Below, one piece after another: positions 36,706-45,295 of a stretch of 64,000 nucleotides of DNA. The stretch is taken from contig NZ_FNRI01000012.1 in NCBI RefSeq assembly GCF_900107675.1, forward strand, positions 1-64,000. The letters run 5' to 3'. Each line of letters opens with the position of its first letter. The first letter of the stretch is position 1. The notes under the pieces are model-generated. The model saw only the letters and a list, made by a program, of their open reading frames with translations. It was not told the DNA's origin and searched no databases. The stretch is from Alistipes timonensis JC136 (GTDB taxonomy: Bacteria; Bacteroidota; Bacteroidia; Bacteroidales; Rikenellaceae). Both the position numbers and the translations under genes were made by a program.

Positions 36706-38661
36706 TCAGTCGAAGGACGAAACAAACGGTTTGGGGCGGGTCATGGTCTCCTCGGTTACCCGCCCGAAGCTGTCGGTAATGCGAATGGTAACGGGTGATG
36801 TCGCCGAGGAAGCTTTGGCAGAGAAGAGTTTGCGGACCGGAGCCGGATACCCCGGACTGTCCATAGTCTCATAGGAAGGTATTTCGTAACAGAGCAGGTA
36901 GAGCGGATCTTTATCCTTTTTTTCGGTAACGGAAAGCAGCCGGCCGTTTTCCAGGATTTCGACTTTCCATTCGGGATTATACTCCCATATCTTAACCAGA
37001 ATTTCGTTCTCCGAACTGGAAACCGCATAATCGCCCATCGAAGTGTCGAACGCCTGCCCGCGGGGGCCCTGCGCCAGCTCAGGGGACAGATATGCAGCAG
37101 CCGACAGCCGCATCGCATTGCGGTCGTAGGCCCGGAAACGTTTGGTGCGCGGCAGGTTGACGCCTTTGACGCAATAGTCCACGACACGATCGCCCGAGAA
37201 AGACAGCGTACCATAGCTCGCAGGCGAACCGTCAGTATTGATCCCCTGGCGTCGCTGAGCGAGCAGCGTCGGCAGCCGCCACGTGGTCCAGTGGCCCGAC
37301 GTACCGCCCAACGTATTGTAATTGTGTTCGGTAATGCACCCGTTTTCAAGCACGGAAGTATACATGCGGTGCGTATGTCCGGTGAGTATATGGATGTTGG
37401 AAAATTCACGGAAACATTCTATCACCTCGGCGCCGTTCGGAAGCCAGAAGCGGCCGTAGGTGTCGTCGTTGTAGCTGTATATCGGAGTGTGAACGGCGAG
37501 CAGCAGCGGAGCCGTCTTGTCCTCGACCAGCGCAAGATCCTTGCGGAGCCATGCCAACTGCTCCTTGGACACCGAATAGCTCATCTGGGATTCGCCGGCG
37601 GTCCGAACGCAGGGGTTGAGCACAACCAGATGCGCCCGGCCCAGGTTCACCGAATAGTAAAGCGGTCCCATCGTCTCCTGATAACGGCGGATCTCCGTCA
37701 TGGCCTCTTCCGAATCCATGTCGGGATAGAGCACGTAATCGTTCAGTTCGTGGTTGCCCGGAAGGTTGAAAATCGGACATTTGATTTGCCGGAGAAGCTC
37801 GGCGGCATCTTCCAGCGTGACACGGTTGCGGTAGTTGGCGGCCACCAGGTCCCCCAGATTGATCAGGTAGGCCGGACGCCCGGAGGCCTTGACCTCGGCG
37901 ATGTAGGAGTTGATGTCGGGGATGCAGCAGTCGGCGAACAGCGCCGGAGCCTGGGCCGCCGAAGCCGCCGTGAGATGCGTGTCGGTAATGACGATCAGTT
38001 CGAAATCGTCGTTGGAAACACGGGCGAGCGTAAAATCGACTTCCACGCAGGCCGCAGGATCGGCCACGGCGGGAATCGGCTCGTAAAAAGCCGTGAATCG
38101 GCCTTTCTGCTCCACCGGCATGTAATTCGAAGGCAGCGTGACGAACAGATGCGGATTCTGTCGCTGCGTGGCGAGCCAGTAACGTCCTTTCTCGTCGGTA
38201 AGCGCAATCTCAACGCCGTCGGACACGGCCGCACCGACAATCGGCTTTCCGTCCGTGTCGCACACCGAGCCTTTGACGTTCATCCCCTCGCGGTCGGGTA
38301 TCACGTCGCGGAAGAACCGCGCTTTGCCATACCGGAAAACCCGGTCGCCGCGCAGAATGGAGATCGCGTATTCCCCCGCCACGAAATTGCCCGGCAGGAC
38401 GAAATGCAGCCCCGTGTCGGCAACAGCCGTTTCGATCAGGTAGTAGTGCCCCGAAAGGCCCGTATCGGTGAGGCGAACGACGTCGCCGGTCAAAAATCCC
38501 GATCCGGAGAGCCATATCGTACGCTCGTCGGTGATCAGGTATTCGGTTTCGGCGGAAACGGCGTCGATCGTGAATCCGGAATCAGGCGCGGAAACATCGT
38601 CCGTGCAGGAAACGATCCCTATAACGAACAGCAGCAGGAGGGGGGGGGAAACAGCCCGCAC
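36706..38661 (-). CDS. Metallophosphoesterase lipoprotein with a C9 tract in its signal peptide
   Basis: A 651-codon frame using a GTG start at 38661. Order: signal peptide with lipobox IVSC, an IPT/TIG-like domain (about 30-110), a carboxypeptidase-regulatory-like domain (about 125-205), a calcineurin-like core with TDTHL, GDLV, GNHE, HTPI and GHTHR, and a C-terminal beta domain. It resembles the gene at 1875-3461 with an extra N-terminal domain. The better start is an ATG at 38699 (MKKKLLLIAS), but with nine C it runs into a stop after 26 residues; with ten C it would join this frame and give a standard lipoprotein signal peptide. The GTG start may be an artefact of this, or give weaker expression. 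A terminator follows. Confidence 0.85.
   Translation of the reverse strand: MRAVSPPLLLLFVIGIVSCTDDVSAPDSGFTIDAVSAETEYLITDERTIWLSGSGFLTGDVVRLTDTGLSGHYYLIETAVADTGLHFVLPGNFVAGEYAISILRGDRVFRYGKARFFRDVIPDREGMNVKGSVCDTDGKPIVGAAVSDGVEIALTDEKGRYWLATQRQNPHLFVTLPSNYMPVEQKGRFTAFYEPIPAVADPAACVEVDFTLARVSNDDFELIVITDTHLTAASAAQAPALFADCCIPDINSYIAEVKASGRPAYLINLGDLVAANYRNRVTLEDAAELLRQIKCPIFNLPGNHELNDYVLYPDMDSEEAMTEIRRYQETMGPLYYSVNLGRAHLVVLNPCVRTAGESQMSYSVSKEQLAWLRKDLALVEDKTAPLLLAVHTPIYSYNDDTYGRFWLPNGAEVIECFREFSNIHILTGHTHRMYTSVLENGCITEHNYNTLGGTSGHWTTWRLPTLLAQRRQGINTDGSPASYGTLSFSGDRVVDYCVKGVNLPRTKRFRAYDRNAMRLSAAAYLSPELAQGPRGQAFDTSMGDYAVSSSENEILVKIWEYNPEWKVEILENGRLLSVTEKKDKDPLYLLCYEIPSYETMDSPGYPAPVRKLFSAKASSATSPVTIRITDSFGRVTEETMTRPKPFVSSFD
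38640..38648 (-). repeat. C9 homopolymer in the lipoprotein signal sequence
   Basis: Nine G on the plus strand, nine C in the coding strand, within the signal peptide of the metallophosphoesterase. The tract joins the frame from ATG 38699 to the downstream phosphoesterase frame only if it is ten (or seven) bases long. This fits a contingency locus, or a one-base sequencing error. Confidence 0.9.
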
Positions 38662-38814
38662 AGGCAGTGCGACGCAATCAAAAGCAGCTTTTTCTTCATG
38701 GTAACAAATTTTTCAGTAAAACATATTAACAAAAGAAGCCGTTTTCCGCAAACCGCACTTGCTTCACCGTATCGAAAATTTATCCGACGGTCCAACCGAA
38801 GACAAAAACGATGC

Positions 38815-38855
38815 CCCCGGTTTTCATGCCATAATTCACAACCTGAAAACCGGGG
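38815..38855 (-). terminator. Hairpin after the DUF4301 gene
   Basis: CCCCGGTTTTCA and TGAAAACCGGGG form a perfect 12-bp stem with a 17-base loop, in the gap between the DUF4301 stop and the phosphoesterase start. On the minus strand a CGTTTTTG follows a few bases later. Probably a terminator, with an imperfect T run. Confidence 0.55.
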
Positions 38856-38885
38856 ACATTTTCCTTCAACGCGATGCCGCCTCTT

Positions 38886-38919
38886 TCGCGCCCTGAAACC
38901 CGCCTCTTAGGCGGGCTGG
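38886..38919 (-). repeat. CCCGC hairpin repeat, copy B
   Basis: On the minus strand CAGCCCGCCTAAGAGGCGGG then TTTCAGGGCGCGA. It matches copies at 18131-18163 and 44511-44543 with a changed but still pairing stem. The TAA stop of the DUF4301 gene sits in its loop. Confidence 0.6.
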
Positions 38920-40346
38920 TGCTGGGGCCTCAACAAATCCTGCACCACTTTGACAGGCGAGAAGGTCGTGACGGGCACGTCGACGAAAACCGTGTTCCAG
39001 CGGGCCATCGCGCCGTTCCACAGCCCCGGAAGCTCCTGGGCCCGCAGCTCCCGGCCTCCCGCCGATTTCGACGAGATGAAGCCCGTCGCAGGATCGGTGT
39101 ATTTGCGCAGGTCGAATTTCCGGCCCTTCGAATCGCGCACGCCGCAGACAAGGTCCACGGGATTGAAATGCGTGGCCGACTGCATCAACGGCAGGTCGTC
39201 GGGCGAAATCTGGCTCGACTCGGCGATCTGCAGCGACTCCGTACCGTCGGGGTTTCCGACCCAGAAAGGCCCGCCGCCCGGCTCGCCCTCGTTGCGAACC
39301 ATGCCGCAGACACGGATCGGACGGTCCAGCACGGCGCGCAGCAGTGCCGAATCGTAGTCGGCGGGAAGTTTTACGCAAAGCCGTTTTTCGATGAATTCGG
39401 CAATGGGCTCCAGCTCGGCACCGCCCACTTCGAGGGCTTTGAGGTATTCGAAAGCCCGCTCCTCGAGGTCGAGCAGAATGCCCGCGAGCACCTTTTTATA
39501 ACGAACCGTATCGCCGCGCCGGGCGTCGGTCGTCACGTTGTCGATATTTTTGATAAACACGAGGTCGGCGTCGATCTCGTTCAGGTTCTCGATCAGCGCC
39601 CCGTGCCCCGCGGGACGGAACAACAGCGAGCCGTCGTCCTGCCGGAAAGGCGTGTTGTCGGGATTCACGGCGATGGTGTCGGTCGCCGGTTTCTGCACCG
39701 AAAACGAAATGTCGTAACGGATGCCGAACCGCTTTTCATAGAACGGCACCTTCTCGGCGAGCAGCTCCTCGAATCCGGCGACGTGCTCGGGAGAAACGGT
39801 GAAATGGATGCGCGCCACACCCTTTGCGGCGGCATAAGTCGCACCCTCGACCAGATGCTCCTCGACGGCCTTGCGGGCCCCTTCGGGATAGGCGTGGAAG
39901 GTGACCAGCCCTTTGGGCTTGCGGCCGTAGTTCAGTCCGTCGTTCACAATGGCGCTGACAATGGCTTTGGCGTCGGCCCCGGCCGGAAGCACGGCTTGCA
40001 ATTCGGGCCAGAAGGCGAATTTCCCGATATTATCCAGCAGGGTGTCGATACCCTTGCCGCGCTTGCCGTCGTTGACGAACTCGAACAACTCTTTGAACAT
40101 GCGCGTCGCGGCGCCCGAGGCGGGCACGAACTTCACGACGCCCAGCCGCCCGGCGGCAGCCTCGTAACGGGCCACAGCCTCGTCGGCCTGCGCCCGGTCG
40201 ACCACCGTCACGCCGTCGCCCGGCGAAGCGGCCCGCACCACGTTCAGAAAAGGGAATCCGCGGCGAAAATTTTCCAGCTGGGTCTCGACCTGTCCCGGAG
40301 TGAGACCGTGATCGGCGATCTGTTGTAAATCCTGTTGAGTGAACAT
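38907..40346 (-). CDS. DUF4301 family protein
   Basis: A 479-residue protein without signal peptide or membrane segment. It resembles the DUF4301 family of Bacteroidota: MFTQQDLQQIADHGL at the start, FVPASGAATRMFKELF near 77, and HGALIENLNEIDADLVFIKNIDNV in the centre, cut here by convention. The ASGAATRMFK and long nucleotide-sugar-transferase-like blocks hint at a nucleotidyltransferase fold, which I cannot confirm. It is transcribed away from murB with a 55-base divergent gap. Its stop lies inside a hairpin repeat. Function unknown. Confidence 0.85.
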   Translation of the reverse strand: MFTQQDLQQIADHGLTPGQVETQLENFRRGFPFLNVVRAASPGDGVTVVDRAQADEAVARYEAAAGRLGVVKFVPASGAATRMFKELFEFVNDGKRGKGIDTLLDNIGKFAFWPELQAVLPAGADAKAIVSAIVNDGLNYGRKPKGLVTFHAYPEGARKAVEEHLVEGATYAAAKGVARIHFTVSPEHVAGFEELLAEKVPFYEKRFGIRYDISFSVQKPATDTIAVNPDNTPFRQDDGSLLFRPAGHGALIENLNEIDADLVFIKNIDNVTTDARRGDTVRYKKVLAGILLDLEERAFEYLKALEVGGAELEPIAEFIEKRLCVKLPADYDSALLRAVLDRPIRVCGMVRNEGEPGGGPFWVGNPDGTESLQIAESSQISPDDLPLMQSATHFNPVDLVCGVRDSKGRKFDLRKYTDPATGFISSKSAGGRELRAQELPGLWNGAMARWNTVFVDVPVTTFSPVKVVQDLLRPQHQPA

Positions 40347-40387
40347 AGGTTATCGGTTTTGTGGCATAAATATACGAAATATTTGCG

Positions 40388-40395
40388 TAACTTTG
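40388..40395 (+). promoter_or_regulatory. -7 promoter element of murB
   Basis: TAACTTTG ends 6 bases before the murB ATG, implying a very short or leaderless transcript if used. The matching -33 box is not at the standard distance. Confidence 0.4.
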
Positions 40396-40401
40396 CGCAT
40401 C

Positions 40402-41409
40402 ATGATCCGAGAATTTCACCAAATCAGCCTGCGCACGCGCAACAGTTTCGGCGTCGACCAGCAGGCCGCGCGCCTCGCAGAATTCGAAACGCCCGAGGAC
40501 CTGCGCACGTTTTTCGCCGCGGGGATTCCCCGACGGTGGCTGGTGCTTGCCGGCGGCAACAACATCCTCTTCACCCGGGATTACGACGGCGTGCTCCTCA
40601 CCCCCGTCGCCCGGCAGATCACCCTTTTGAGCGACGACGGCGAAGAGGTCCGCGTGCGGGCAGACGCAGGCGTCGAATGGGACGACCTGGTGGAATGGGC
40701 CGTCGAACGCGGACTGTGGGGCATCGAAAACCTCTCGCTGATTCCCGGCAAAGCGGGAGCGGCTCCGGTGCAGAACATCGGAGCCTACGGCTGCGAGGCG
40801 AAGGATGCGATCCGGCGGGTCGAGATGTACTGCGTCGAGACGGGCGCAATGCTGACGCTCGACGCCGCGCACTGCGGATTCGGGTACCGCGAAAGCGTCT
40901 TCAAACACGACCTGAAAGGAAAGGTAATCATCACGGCCGTCGAAATCGCACTCTCGCATACGCCCCGCCCCCGGCTGGGTTACGGCGACGTGGAACGCGA
41001 GGTCGAGGCGCGCGGAGGCGTGACGCTGCGCAACATCCGCGAGGCGATCTGCTCGATCCGCCGCGCGAAGCTCCCCGATCCGGCCGTGCTGGGCAACGCG
41101 GGCAGTTTCTTCAAAAATCCGGTGGTCGGGGCGGCCGCGGCGGAACGCCTGCTCGCGGAATATCCCGACATGCCGCACTACCCCGCTCCCGAAGGCCGCG
41201 TGAAGCTGGCCGCCGGGTGGCTGATCGACCGGGCCGGGATGAAGGGCCGCCGCGAGGGAGCCGTGGGGGTCCACGAACGGCAAGCGCTGGTGCTGGTGAA
41301 CCACGGCGGCGCCACGGGCGGCGAGGTGATCGCCTTTGCGCACAAGGTGCAGGAGACGGTCCGCGAAAAATTCGGCATAGAGATAGATACGGAGGTTAAC
41401 ATTTTGTAA
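40402..41409 (+). CDS. murB: UDP-N-acetylenolpyruvoylglucosamine reductase
   Basis: A 335-residue FAD enzyme that makes UDP-N-acetylmuramate, the second committed step of peptidoglycan synthesis. The start at 40402 (MIREFHQISL) is chosen because it begins the family fold; the open frame upstream is unlikely to be coding. FAD blocks are visible: LAGGNNILFT near residue 53 and IPGKAGAAPVQNIGAYG near 115; the catalytic Ser is in LGNAGSFFKNP near 235. The next gene tilS follows after one base, and the chain murB-tilS-holA-aminotransferase-like gene appears to be one transcript. Confidence 0.96.
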   Translation: MIREFHQISLRTRNSFGVDQQAARLAEFETPEDLRTFFAAGIPRRWLVLAGGNNILFTRDYDGVLLTPVARQITLLSDDGEEVRVRADAGVEWDDLVEWAVERGLWGIENLSLIPGKAGAAPVQNIGAYGCEAKDAIRRVEMYCVETGAMLTLDAAHCGFGYRESVFKHDLKGKVIITAVEIALSHTPRPRLGYGDVEREVEARGGVTLRNIREAICSIRRAKLPDPAVLGNAGSFFKNPVVGAAAAERLLAEYPDMPHYPAPEGRVKLAAGWLIDRAGMKGRREGAVGVHERQALVLVNHGGATGGEVIAFAHKVQETVREKFGIEIDTEVNIL

Positions 41410-41410
41410 T

Positions 41411-42754
41411 ATGAACCTGATCGAAACGTTTCAACGCTACATCGACGAGAACAACCTCGCCTCGCACGACGACCGCATCCTGCTGACCGTTTCGGGCGGC
41501 GTGGATTCGATGGTGATGCTCTCGCTATTCACCCGCTGCGGCTACTCGGTGGGCGTGGCGCACTGCAACTTCCAGCTGCGGGGCACGGAGAGCGACGAAG
41601 ACGAGGTGCTGGTGGAGGAGGAGGCCCGCAAATACGGCGTGGAGTTCTACAACCGTCGTTTCGAGACCACGGCCGAGATGGAGCGCACGGGCGAGTCGAT
41701 GGAGATGGCGGCCCGGCGGCTGCGCTATGCGTGGTTCGACGCCCTGAGCCGCGAACACGGCTACACGGCCGTGGCCATCGCCCACCATGCCGACGACTCG
41801 ATAGAGACCTTTTTCATCAACCTGCTGCGCGGCACCGGCCTGCGGGGCCTGACGGGCATTTCGACCCAGGTCGGGAAGATCATCCGCCCGCTGCTGTTCG
41901 CCTCGCGCAAGGATATCCTCGAATACGCCGTCCAGAACCGCATCCCCTTCCGGGAGGATTCGTCGAACCGTTCGACCAAATACCTGCGCAACAAGATCCG
42001 GCTGGGGCTGATCCCCCGCATCCGCGAGATCAACCCCAAGTTCACGAGCCTGATGAGCCGCAACCTCGCACGGCTGACCGACGCCCAGTTGTTCATCAAC
42101 CACGGCATCGAGCGCATCCGCTCGGAGGCCGTCACCTCGGACACGGGGATCGACACGATCCACCTCGACCGCCTCGACCCGGCCTTTCCGCAGGGATTCG
42201 TGATCTACGAACTGCTGAATTCGGCCTACGGGTTCAAAGGCGACGTGATCGACTCGCTGTGCCACGCCCTCGAGCAGGGGGCCACGGGACGGCGGTTCTA
42301 TGCCCGCGAACGGGTGGCGTCGATCGACCGCGGGCGGATCGTCGTGGCGCCGATCGCCCCCGACGACGCATGCCTCACGACGGTACGCAAGGGCGCCCTG
42401 CGCAGCTATTGCGGCAACTCGGCGCTCTACTACGAATACTGCGACATCGACACGATTAAGAATTTCGGCGTCCCCGAGCACATCGCGCAGCTCGATGCCG
42501 ACCGCCTGCAATTCCCGCTCACGCTGCGCCGCTGGCAGGAGGGCGACTGGTTCGTACCGTTCGGCATGACGGGCCGCAAGAAGGTGTCGGACTACCTGGT
42601 CGACGCCAAGGTCTCCGTGGCCGAGAAACAGCGGCAATTCGTGCTGCTGTCGGGCAACGACATCGTATGGCTCGTAGGGCGCCGCATCGACGACCGTTAC
42701 CGCCTGACGCCCGACACGGAAAACGTGCTGCGCATCACCAAAGAGATCGTTTAA
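41411..42754 (+). CDS. tilS: tRNA(Ile)-lysidine synthase
   Basis: A 447-residue enzyme that converts C34 of the CAU anticodon of one tRNA-Ile to lysidine, so it reads AUA. The N-terminal PP-loop ATPase has SGGVDS (28-33) and HHADDSIETFFINLLRGTGLRGL near 120, broken here for length; a middle domain and a C-terminal TilS domain (about 365-447, with RRWQEGDWFVPFGMTGRKK) follow. All expected parts are present. It starts one base after the murB stop and ends three before holA. Confidence 0.96.
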   Translation: MNLIETFQRYIDENNLASHDDRILLTVSGGVDSMVMLSLFTRCGYSVGVAHCNFQLRGTESDEDEVLVEEEARKYGVEFYNRRFETTAEMERTGESMEMAARRLRYAWFDALSREHGYTAVAIAHHADDSIETFFINLLRGTGLRGLTGISTQVGKIIRPLLFASRKDILEYAVQNRIPFREDSSNRSTKYLRNKIRLGLIPRIREINPKFTSLMSRNLARLTDAQLFINHGIERIRSEAVTSDTGIDTIHLDRLDPAFPQGFVIYELLNSAYGFKGDVIDSLCHALEQGATGRRFYARERVASIDRGRIVVAPIAPDDACLTTVRKGALRSYCGNSALYYEYCDIDTIKNFGVPEHIAQLDADRLQFPLTLRRWQEGDWFVPFGMTGRKKVSDYLVDAKVSVAEKQRQFVLLSGNDIVWLVGRRIDDRYRLTPDTENVLRITKEIV

Positions 42755-42757
42755 GAC

Positions 42758-43828
42758 ATGGCAAAAAGCGCTGTAAAGTTCAAAGACTCCGTCGCCGAAT
42801 ACGAGCGGATCGCCGCCGAGATAGCGGCGCGCAGGTTTTCCGGCATCTACCTGCTGATGGGCGAGGAGAGCTATTTCATCGACGCCCTCGCCGACCGGCT
42901 GGCGTCGTCGATCCTCGACGAAGCCTCGCGGGCCTTCAACCAGATCACCGTCTACGGACGCGACTCCGAGGCAGGGCAGGTCATCAACCTCTGCCGGCAG
43001 ATGCCGATGATGGGGTCGTACCAGGTAGTGATACTCAAAGAGGCCCAGCAGCTCAAAGGGCTCGACAAGCTCTCGCTCTACACCCAGAAACCCTCGCCCA
43101 CGACCATTCTCGTGATCTGCCACAAGGAGAAGAACGCCGACAAGCGTTCGGCTTTTTACAAAGGATGTGCGGCAAACGGCACCGTGCTGGAGTCGGTGCG
43201 GCCGCGCGACTACGAGATCGCGGCGTGGCTGCAGCAGTTCATTAAGAAACAGGGGCTCACGATCGACGCCAAGGCGTTGTCGATGCTGACGGACCACCTG
43301 GGGACCGACATCGCTAAAATATCCAACGAGCTGAAAAAACTCACCGTGTCGATGCCCCGGGGCGTGACGCGCATCACCGACGCCGACATCGAGGCCAACA
43401 TCGGCATCTCGAAGGATTTCAACAACTTCGAGCTGTGCAAAGCCGTGGCCACGAAGGACATGGGCCGCGCGCTGATGATCGCCGAACATTTCGCCCGCAA
43501 CCCCAAGGACAATCCGCTGCTGCTGACGATCATGGCGCTGTTCGGGCAGTTCCGCGACATCTTCGTGGTCAACTACCTGCGCTGGCTCGCTCAGCACCGT
43601 GGGAAACCCTTCCCGCCGGACACGGAGCTGATGCGCATCCTGCGCAAAAACAACATCTACGTCCTCGGAGAGATCAAACAGAACGCCGCGGCGTGGAACA
43701 ACCGCAAGGTGTTCAACATCCTGGGGCTGCTGCGCGAGTACGACGCCAAGAGCAAGGGCCTCAATGCCGGAGGCGCTCCGGACGGAGAGCTGCTGCGCGA
43801 ACTGCTGCTGAAAATCTTCCTGCTTTGA
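42758..43828 (+). CDS. holA: DNA polymerase III subunit delta
   Basis: A 356-residue clamp-loader subunit. It has the HolA layout: an N-terminal AAA-like domain starting ISGIYLLMGEESYFIDALAD-like (FSGIYLLMGEESYFIDALAD), a block VVILKEAQQL near 95, the lid domain with LTDHLGTDIAKISNELKKL, and a helical collar domain at the C-terminus. Delta opens the sliding clamp for loading onto DNA. It lies in a housekeeping operon. The stop TGA overlaps the TTG start of the next gene. Confidence 0.94.
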   Translation: MAKSAVKFKDSVAEYERIAAEIAARRFSGIYLLMGEESYFIDALADRLASSILDEASRAFNQITVYGRDSEAGQVINLCRQMPMMGSYQVVILKEAQQLKGLDKLSLYTQKPSPTTILVICHKEKNADKRSAFYKGCAANGTVLESVRPRDYEIAAWLQQFIKKQGLTIDAKALSMLTDHLGTDIAKISNELKKLTVSMPRGVTRITDADIEANIGISKDFNNFELCKAVATKDMGRALMIAEHFARNPKDNPLLLTIMALFGQFRDIFVVNYLRWLAQHRGKPFPPDTELMRILRKNNIYVLGEIKQNAAAWNNRKVFNILGLLREYDAKSKGLNAGGAPDGELLRELLLKIFLL

Positions 43829-44535
43829 CGGAGCTTTACCTATATCAAACGGTTCATCTCGCCCGGGGAATCGCCCGCAACGCAGAGGCGCACATCGCCG
43901 TGCTCGACACCGCGTCGCGCGAACTGTTCGGCCGACGGTATGCGCCCGGCACGGCACGGCTCGCGGCCCGCATCGAGGCCCTCGCCGCCGCGGAGCGTTA
44001 TCCGACGGAAGTGTCGGGCTTCGTGCGCATCGAGCTCGGGGCCGACGGGGAGGAACGGCTCGTGCCCGCAGGGGTGTCGCTCTACGACGGCTACGCTTTC
44101 CGGAGCCTCCAGCCCGAAGCCGTGACGCTCTGTTACGACCTGCCGCTCACCGAGGCCCCGACCTCGGCCCGCGAGGCGGCAGCGCAGCTGGCCCGCCGCA
44201 TGGCGGAGCGGGCTGGAGCCGACGTAGCCGTGCGCTGTGACCGGGAGGGAATCCTCCGCGAAGCCGACAACGCCCCGCTGTTCGCCGTCGCGGGGCACAC
44301 GGTGCTGGCGGCTCCCGGCACGAAAAGCGTCGAACGCGAACTGACCGTGCAGGCCGTGCGGGCCGCAGGGCTGGAACTGCGCGAGGAGCCCTTCGGGCGC
44401 AGGGATCTGCCGCATATCGACGAACTCTTCTTCGCCGACCACCGGGGCATCACCGCCCTTGCGCGCTGCGACGGGCAGCCGTTGATGACGCTCATCGCCG
44501 AACGAATTTCCTCCCGCTTAGAAAGCGGGTTTTAA
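43825..44535 (+). CDS. Aminotransferase class IV-like protein lacking a visible PLP lysine
   Basis: A 236-residue protein with no ATG near its start; a TTG overlapping the holA stop (TTGA) is the best candidate. The C-terminal half resembles class IV aminotransferases and aminodeoxychorismate lyases: CDREGILREADNAPLFAV, then a P-G-K-S-V-E-R stretch where family members have a LPGITR loop, and HIDELFFADHRGITAL. The lysine that binds PLP in the family, expected before the DREG block, is not there; the only Lys is in GTKSVE. It may be a degenerate or repurposed homolog. Its stop lies in the third CCCGC hairpin repeat. Confidence 0.6.
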   Translation: MTELYLYQTVHLARGIARNAEAHIAVLDTASRELFGRRYAPGTARLAARIEALAAAERYPTEVSGFVRIELGADGEERLVPAGVSLYDGYAFRSLQPEAVTLCYDLPLTEAPTSAREAAAQLARRMAERAGADVAVRCDREGILREADNAPLFAVAGHTVLAAPGTKSVERELTVQAVRAAGLELREEPFGRRDLPHIDELFFADHRGITALARCDGQPLMTLIAERISSRLESGF

Positions 44536-44543
44536 GGCGACAG
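44511..44543 (+). repeat. CCCGC hairpin repeat, copy C
   Basis: CCCGCTTAGAAAGCGGG followed by TTTTAAGGCGA. The last codons of the preceding gene run through it and its TTTTAA provides the TAA stop. Copies at 18131 and 38886 share the stem-loop and following sequence on the other strand. Confidence 0.6.
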
Positions 44544-44626
44544 ACCATACACACGCTATCCGCCAAGGAGCCGCTGCCCCCCTTTTCCGAAAAAATAGAA
44601 ACCGCGCCGGCCCTTTCCGTTTTACC

Positions 44627-44649
44627 TTTCGGGGAACCAAACCCCGAAA
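44627..44649 (+). promoter_or_regulatory. Hairpin just before the start of the coiled-coil gene
   Basis: TTTCGGGG and CCCCGAAA form an 8-bp stem separated by seven bases, ending three bases before the ATG at 44653. A TACCTTTC element overlaps its left arm (44623-44630). The stem may be at the very 5' end of the transcript and could mask the ribosome site. Confidence 0.45.
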
Positions 44650-44652
44650 ACC

Positions 44653-45246
44653 ATGAAAAAATACCTTTTATTGTACGCCGTCGCCGTGACGGCGCTGTTC
44701 GCATTCACCTACCGCCGCTACCACGCCGAAAACCGGCGGCTCGTCCAGAACCAGAGCGCCCTCGCGGCCGACGTCGCGCACTACCGCACGCGGGCCGGGC
44801 AGGAAGCCGCCTCGGCACAAGTCCTACGGCTGCGGTGCGGGGAGTTCGAGGCTCTGCGCGCGGCCGACGCCGAAGAGATCCGCCGCCTGGGGCTCAAAAT
44901 CCGCCGCCTGGAGGCCGCCGCAAAAGCCGTGACAGCCACCGAAGCCGCAATCCTCACCCCGCTGCGCGACACCGTCGTCATCCGGCTCCGCGACTCGCTT
45001 CCCGTGCGCGACTCGGTGCGGCTGTTCCGCTGGAGCGATGCGTGGGTCACCGTCGAGGGCCGCATCGGCCGCGACTCGGCCGAATGCCGCATCCGCAGCG
45101 TCGACACCCTGCGGCAGGTGGTCCACCGCATCCCCCGCCGCTTCCTCTTCATCCGCTGGGGCACGAAGGCGCTCCGGCAGGAGATCGTCTCGGCGAATCC
45201 CCACACACGGATCGTCCATGCCGAATACGTGAAGATCGAGCGGTAA
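44653..45246 (+). CDS. Membrane-anchored coiled-coil protein (DUF6549-like)
   Basis: A 197-residue protein with one N-terminal transmembrane helix (about 4-20) and a long alpha-helical, probably coiled-coil stretch (about 25-95) rich in Arg, Glu and Ala. The rest is beta-like with repeated Arg-Asp-Ser motifs (LRDTVVIRLRDSLPVRDSVRL). It resembles proteins labelled DUF6549 in Bacteroidota, often near prophage-like genes; an i-spanin-like layout is imaginable but not shown. No phage genes flank it here. It stands alone between the aminotransferase-like gene and coaD. Confidence 0.6.
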   Translation: MKKYLLLYAVAVTALFAFTYRRYHAENRRLVQNQSALAADVAHYRTRAGQEAASAQVLRLRCGEFEALRAADAEEIRRLGLKIRRLEAAAKAVTATEAAILTPLRDTVVIRLRDSLPVRDSVRLFRWSDAWVTVEGRIGRDSAECRIRSVDTLRQVVHRIPRRFLFIRWGTKALRQEIVSANPHTRIVHAEYVKIER

Positions 45247-45295
45247 GACGCAAGGGCTCCGAACGAATAAAACGGGAAAACCTGCGGGTATTTCC

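Noticed and set aside
41525..43957. 810-codon open frame opposite tilS and holA
   Set aside because: It spans two well-defined genes and their junction on the other strand, with no recognisable domain.
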